Positions 8,943 to 11,819 of a stretch of 11,819 nt of DNA are shown piece by piece. The notes under the pieces are model-generated. The model made no database searches. It was not told where the DNA came from and saw nothing but the letters and a program-made list of their open reading frames with translations. Source of the DNA: Enterobacteriaceae bacterium (GTDB lineage: Bacteria > Pseudomonadota > Gammaproteobacteria > Enterobacterales > Enterobacteriaceae); contig JALAGK010000212.1 of the NCBI GenBank assembly GCA_022712475.1, forward strand, positions 1-11,819. Direction: 5' to 3'. How positions within the stretch are numbered: the stretch's first letter is position 1; each line of letters starts with the position of its first letter. The position numbers and the translations under genes are program-made.

Positions 8943-11561
8943 TCATTGTTGTGCCATGACCGGCGTGGTCTGTTCTGTCCCGGCCGCCTGTAGCGGCCTG
9001 CGGGGAATGAACGACACCACCCAGTCAATCAAAAGCGTTAAGCTGCGGAATATGAATTTCACTGACGTTGGCGCGAACTCCGCAAGATGGCGGTAACCGC
9101 TAAAGCCCAGCTTGAGAATATCAAGCAGGCTTTCCAGCGGTTTATCCTCGGGATAGCTGTCCTGCCACAGCGCCCAGGTATCGGCGCGGGCAAACGTACA
9201 CTGAATAAAATCGATGTGCTGGCGGGTGTCCATTTGCTCCAGCTGCAGGCCGATTTCCGGCCCCATCACACGCACAATGCGGGCGGCAAACGAGAACTCC
9301 TGCGGCCCGCGCTTGAGCAACAGATGCACACGCTGGCCGTTCAAAAAGCCCGTGTCGCCGTGCATCTTGATGCCCACACCGCCGTCGGAGTAGTCGTGCA
9401 CCGTACACGGGAACAGGTGGCCATCGTCGCGGGCGATAGCCGCAGGCATGGCGATTTCCACGCGGTGTGAACGACGTACCTGCTTACTTTCTACCGATAC
9501 CGCCACCGCACCGCCGAGAATAATCAGGTTGTAAACCACCCAGACAATACTCACAACCACGGTCAGCATTTCGTTCTCTGGTCCCCAGAAGAAACGCCAC
9601 ACGCCAAAGGCAATGCCCAGCAGGTTAATCAGCACCAGCCACAGATAAGGCCGGGTAATCACCCAGTCCACATACTCGTGCTTCACCAGCCCGCCTTTGG
9701 CCGTGACGTTGAACGTACCTGTGTGCGGGTTAATCAGCGCTACCAGCGTCGGTGGCGTGATATACCAGGCGAGTACCGTCTCGTAGATTTCACTCCAGAA
9801 CGAGTGGCGGAACTTGCCCTGAATCTTCGAGTTGGTAAGGCTTGCGTGAATCATGTGCGGCAGCACGAACAGCGCAATCATGATGGCGGGCGCGTAAATG
9901 ATGTAGGCGTGCAGCAGCAGGAAGGCCAACGGTGCGGTCAGGAAGATAAGCCGCGGCAGCCCTGACAAGAAATGGAACATGGCATTGGCATAGCACAAAC
10001 GCTGCTGGAGCTTCAGGCCTTTCCCGAAAAACGGGTTGTCCAGACGGAAGATTTGCACCATACCTCGCGCCCAGCGGATACGCTGGCCAATGTGGGCTGA
10101 CAGACTCTCGGTAGCAAGCCCTGCCGCCTGCGGAATACGCATGTAGGCCGAGGTATAGCCGCGCCGGTGCAGGCGCAGGGAGGTGTGGGCATCTTCGGTG
10201 ACCGTCTCTACCGCAATCCCCCCGATTTCGTTGAGCGCCTGGCGGCGAATCACCGCGCAGGAGCCGCAGAAAAAGGTAGCGTCCCACATGTCATTACCGT
10301 CCTGCACCAGCCCGTAAAACAGCGTGCCTTCGTTTGGAGTTTTACGAAAACGCCCCAGGTTGCGCTCAAAGGGGTCCGGCGAGAAGAAATGGTGCGGCGT
10401 CTGCATCAACGCCAGCTTTTTGTCTTTGAAGAACCACCCCATGGTCAGTTGCAGGAAGGAACGGGTCGGTACGTGGTCACAGTCGAAAATCGCCACGAAT
10501 TCGCCCTTTGCGAGCTTCATGGCATTGTTGATGTTGCCCGCTTTGGCATGCTCATGGGTAGTGCGCGCCACATATTTCACGCCCACCTCTTCGGCGAATT
10601 TACGAAACTCCTCGCGTCCACCGTCGTCCAGAATCCAGATGGTAATCTTGTCACGCGGCCAGTCGATACCGAGCGAGGCGTAAATGGTGCCTTTGACCAC
10701 GTGCAGGTCTTCGTTGTAGGTCGGCACAAAAATATCGACCGCAGGCCAGGTGCTCATGTCTTTTGGCAGCGGCACCGGCTGGCGGTTAAGCGGCCAGACA
10801 ACCTGGAAGTAGCCCATCACCAGCACAATCCAGGCGTAGGTTTCGGCGAACAGCAGAATAAGGCCGCACACCAGGCTTACCGGGTCATTCCAGTTAAGCG
10901 TTGAGGTATAGCGCCACCAGATATAGCGACAGGATACCGTGAGCGACAGCACAATTAGCATCAGCGCCGAGAAGCGCCCCGGCATGCGTCGTACTATCAT
11001 CGCAATGCCCCACAGCAGCATCAGGAAAATAAACTGCGCTAGCGGACTAAACGGCTGGGTGATACACAGCAGTGCCAGTACCGCTGAAAAAATGGTGATG
11101 ACCCAGAGAATGATTTTGCGCATGCGCGCGCTCAGGTGACCCAGCTCTTTTTCCTGCTCCAGGTGCTCGGTACGTGCGTTCAGGCGCTGCGGTAGCGTCT
11201 GCATCCAGGTCTGGTAGTTGTCACGCCATGCCGCAACGCGGTCAAAGCGCTGCCATTTAGGGCGCACCCAGCCTTCACGCGGTAACGCTACCAGCAGCCA
11301 CAGTGTCTGAATGATATAGCGCGCCACATCCAGCGGGCGCGGGCGTGAAGCGTCAATCTGCGGATACAGGCGAGTGCGCTGCTCGCGAACACCGCGCCAG
11401 CGCTCACTCTCAAAACGCAGAAAGGTCCAGCCAAGGACCAGCATCAGGCATCCCAGCGCAGCGCTAAAAGGCGGCGCGCCGTGGCGACGATAGTGCATGT
11501 ACCGTTCGCCAAGACGCTGGCTGACCGGCGTGGTGAGCAACCAGCGTGTCATGACGCTCAT
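8943..11561 (-). CDS. bcsA: BcsA: cellulose synthase catalytic subunit, UDP-forming, c-di-GMP-activated
   Basis: A complete protein of 872 residues, the same length as E. coli BcsA. It makes beta-1,4-glucan from UDP-glucose and translocates it across the inner membrane. Membrane helices surround a family 2 glycosyltransferase domain (about 270-500) with all processive-synthase motifs: DDG (312-314), DCD (360-362), FFCGS (430-434), TED (455-457, catalytic base) and QRIRW (493-497). FNVTAK (617-622) is the gating-loop motif. The PilZ domain (about 694-790) has RRSHR (R696/R700) and DYSDGG (723-728), the c-di-GMP-binding residues. The end holds an amphipathic region (about 815-855). An enterobacterial N-terminal extension precedes the transmembrane core. 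The start at 11561 overlaps the bcsQ stop in ATGA and has GGAGG 6 nt upstream; a longer frame from 11591 has no such support. Confidence 0.98.
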   Translation of the reverse strand: MSVMTRWLLTTPVSQRLGERYMHYRRHGAPPFSAALGCLMLVLGWTFLRFESERWRGVREQRTRLYPQIDASRPRPLDVARYIIQTLWLLVALPREGWVRPKWQRFDRVAAWRDNYQTWMQTLPQRLNARTEHLEQEKELGHLSARMRKIILWVITIFSAVLALLCITQPFSPLAQFIFLMLLWGIAMIVRRMPGRFSALMLIVLSLTVSCRYIWWRYTSTLNWNDPVSLVCGLILLFAETYAWIVLVMGYFQVVWPLNRQPVPLPKDMSTWPAVDIFVPTYNEDLHVVKGTIYASLGIDWPRDKITIWILDDGGREEFRKFAEEVGVKYVARTTHEHAKAGNINNAMKLAKGEFVAIFDCDHVPTRSFLQLTMGWFFKDKKLALMQTPHHFFSPDPFERNLGRFRKTPNEGTLFYGLVQDGNDMWDATFFCGSCAVIRRQALNEIGGIAVETVTEDAHTSLRLHRRGYTSAYMRIPQAAGLATESLSAHIGQRIRWARGMVQIFRLDNPFFGKGLKLQQRLCYANAMFHFLSGLPRLIFLTAPLAFLLLHAYIIYAPAIMIALFVLPHMIHASLTNSKIQGKFRHSFWSEIYETVLAWYITPPTLVALINPHTGTFNVTAKGGLVKHEYVDWVITRPYLWLVLINLLGIAFGVWRFFWGPENEMLTVVVSIVWVVYNLIILGGAVAVSVESKQVRRSHRVEIAMPAAIARDDGHLFPCTVHDYSDGGVGIKMHGDTGFLNGQRVHLLLKRGPQEFSFAARIVRVMGPEIGLQLEQMDTRQHIDFIQCTFARADTWALWQDSYPEDKPLESLLDILKLGFSGYRHLAEFAPTSVKFIFRSLTLLIDWVVSFIPRRPLQAAGTEQTTPVMAQQ

Positions 11562-11819
11562 GCTGCGCCTCCGACGAAATTCAACAGGCACCAGCTTGCC
11601 AGCGTCATCATCTCCTCAGCGGCCAGCGCCTGCGGCTGGTACTCGCCCAGCGGTTGCTTCGCCGCGGCACATTCTGTCATCGCCTCATCCTGATGAATAA
11701 CAACAGGAATGATGCTTTTCTGGCTTTGCAGCCACAGCTGCCAGATATCGTCCTGCAATTTGCTGGTGACCTGAAAACCATTAACCAGCAGATGTGTGCC
11801 CTGAGGCAGCGGCTGCTGG
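11558..11819 (-). CDS. bcsQ: BcsQ: MinD/ParA-like ATPase of the cellulose synthase complex (C-terminal part only)
   Basis: Only the last 86 codons are in the window; the gene continues beyond the right edge, so the Walker motifs are not visible. The piece starts QQPLPQGTHLLVNGF and includes LQDDIWQLWLQSQ, HQDEAM and KQPLGEY, which resemble the C-terminal part of E. coli BcsQ (YhjQ). The position directly upstream of bcsA with an ATGA stop/start overlap agrees. Family knowledge: BcsQ is a MinD-like ATPase needed for cellulose production in E. coli and linked to polar placement and assembly of the Bcs complex, acting with BcsE and BcsR. No truncation or frameshift is seen in this part; whether the 5' part is intact cannot be judged (some E. 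coli K-12 strains carry an early stop in this gene). Confidence 0.9.
   Translation of the reverse strand, partial: QQPLPQGTHLLVNGFQVTSKLQDDIWQLWLQSQKSIIPVVIHQDEAMTECAAAKQPLGEYQPQALAAEEMMTLASWCLLNFVGGAA
11568..11572 (-). promoter_or_regulatory. Ribosome binding site of bcsA
   Basis: The minus strand reads GGAGG, 6 nt before the ATG at 11561-11559. This consensus site inside the 3' end of bcsQ fixes the bcsA start at 11561 rather than at the upstream in-frame ATG at 11591, which would add ten residues (MPVEFRRRRS) absent from E. coli BcsA. Confidence 0.8.

Noticed and set aside
8933..9028. Upstream ATG extending bcsB by 32 residues
   Set aside because: The extension lies mainly within bcsA coding sequence, is not conserved with E. 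coli, and would bury the clear signal peptide that starts at 8932.
11562..11591. Upstream ATG extending bcsA by 10 residues
   Set aside because: The consensus GGAGG sits 6 nt before the ATG at 11561, and that start gives the exact E. coli-like N-terminus and length.
1..11819. A hidden new system, mobile element, CRISPR array or RNA gene
   Set aside because: Both strands are accounted for by six contiguous, intact-looking known genes with almost no spare sequence. I saw no transposase, direct-repeat array, tRNA or rRNA, and no abrupt composition change.

Overview
The window is a stretch of enterobacterial chromosome carrying most of the cellulose biosynthesis (bcs) operon. All genes are on the minus strand, so the operon reads from right to left. 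The deduced proteins resemble the E. coli/Salmonella proteins closely along their whole lengths, and the order (bcsQ-bcsA-bcsB-bcsZ-bcsC, then an HmsP-like GGDEF/EAL gene) is that of the E. coli-type locus. The DNA looks GC-rich (not computed), which suits a member of Enterobacteriaceae such as the Enterobacter/Cronobacter/Kosakonia group. I cannot name the genus from this window.

Layout in order of transcription: 11819-11558 is the 3' end of bcsQ (MinD-like ATPase, cut by the window edge). 11561-8943 is bcsA (c-di-GMP-activated cellulose synthase). 8932-6518 is bcsB (periplasmic partner subunit). 6525-5410 is bcsZ (periplasmic endoglucanase). 5428-1958 is bcsC (TPR plus outer-membrane barrel exporter). 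1957-1850 is an intergenic gap with a candidate promoter. 1849-1 is most of pdeK (yhjK), a membrane-bound protein with a degenerate GGDEF domain and an EAL domain, whose C-terminus lies past the left edge. The four junctions from bcsQ to bcsC are overlaps of 4, 8 and 19 nt plus one 10-nt gap, so these genes form a translationally coupled unit. pdeK is the only gene set apart, by 108 nt.

Working together: BcsA uses UDP-glucose to polymerise beta-1,4-glucan and pushes it through the inner membrane when c-di-GMP binds its PilZ domain. BcsB takes the chain on the periplasmic side, BcsZ trims it, and BcsC guides it through the periplasm and out of the cell. BcsQ is associated with correct assembly and localisation of the complex. 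PdeK is predicted to turn over c-di-GMP, the activator of BcsA, near the membrane.

I found no mobile element, CRISPR array, RNA gene or frameshift, and no sign of an undescribed system. Almost all of the sequence is explained by this known locus. The points worth a second look are details: start-codon choices, gene junctions, the degenerate GGDEF of PdeK, a Pro/Ala-rich linker in BcsB, and isolated cysteine pairs in BcsC and BcsZ.
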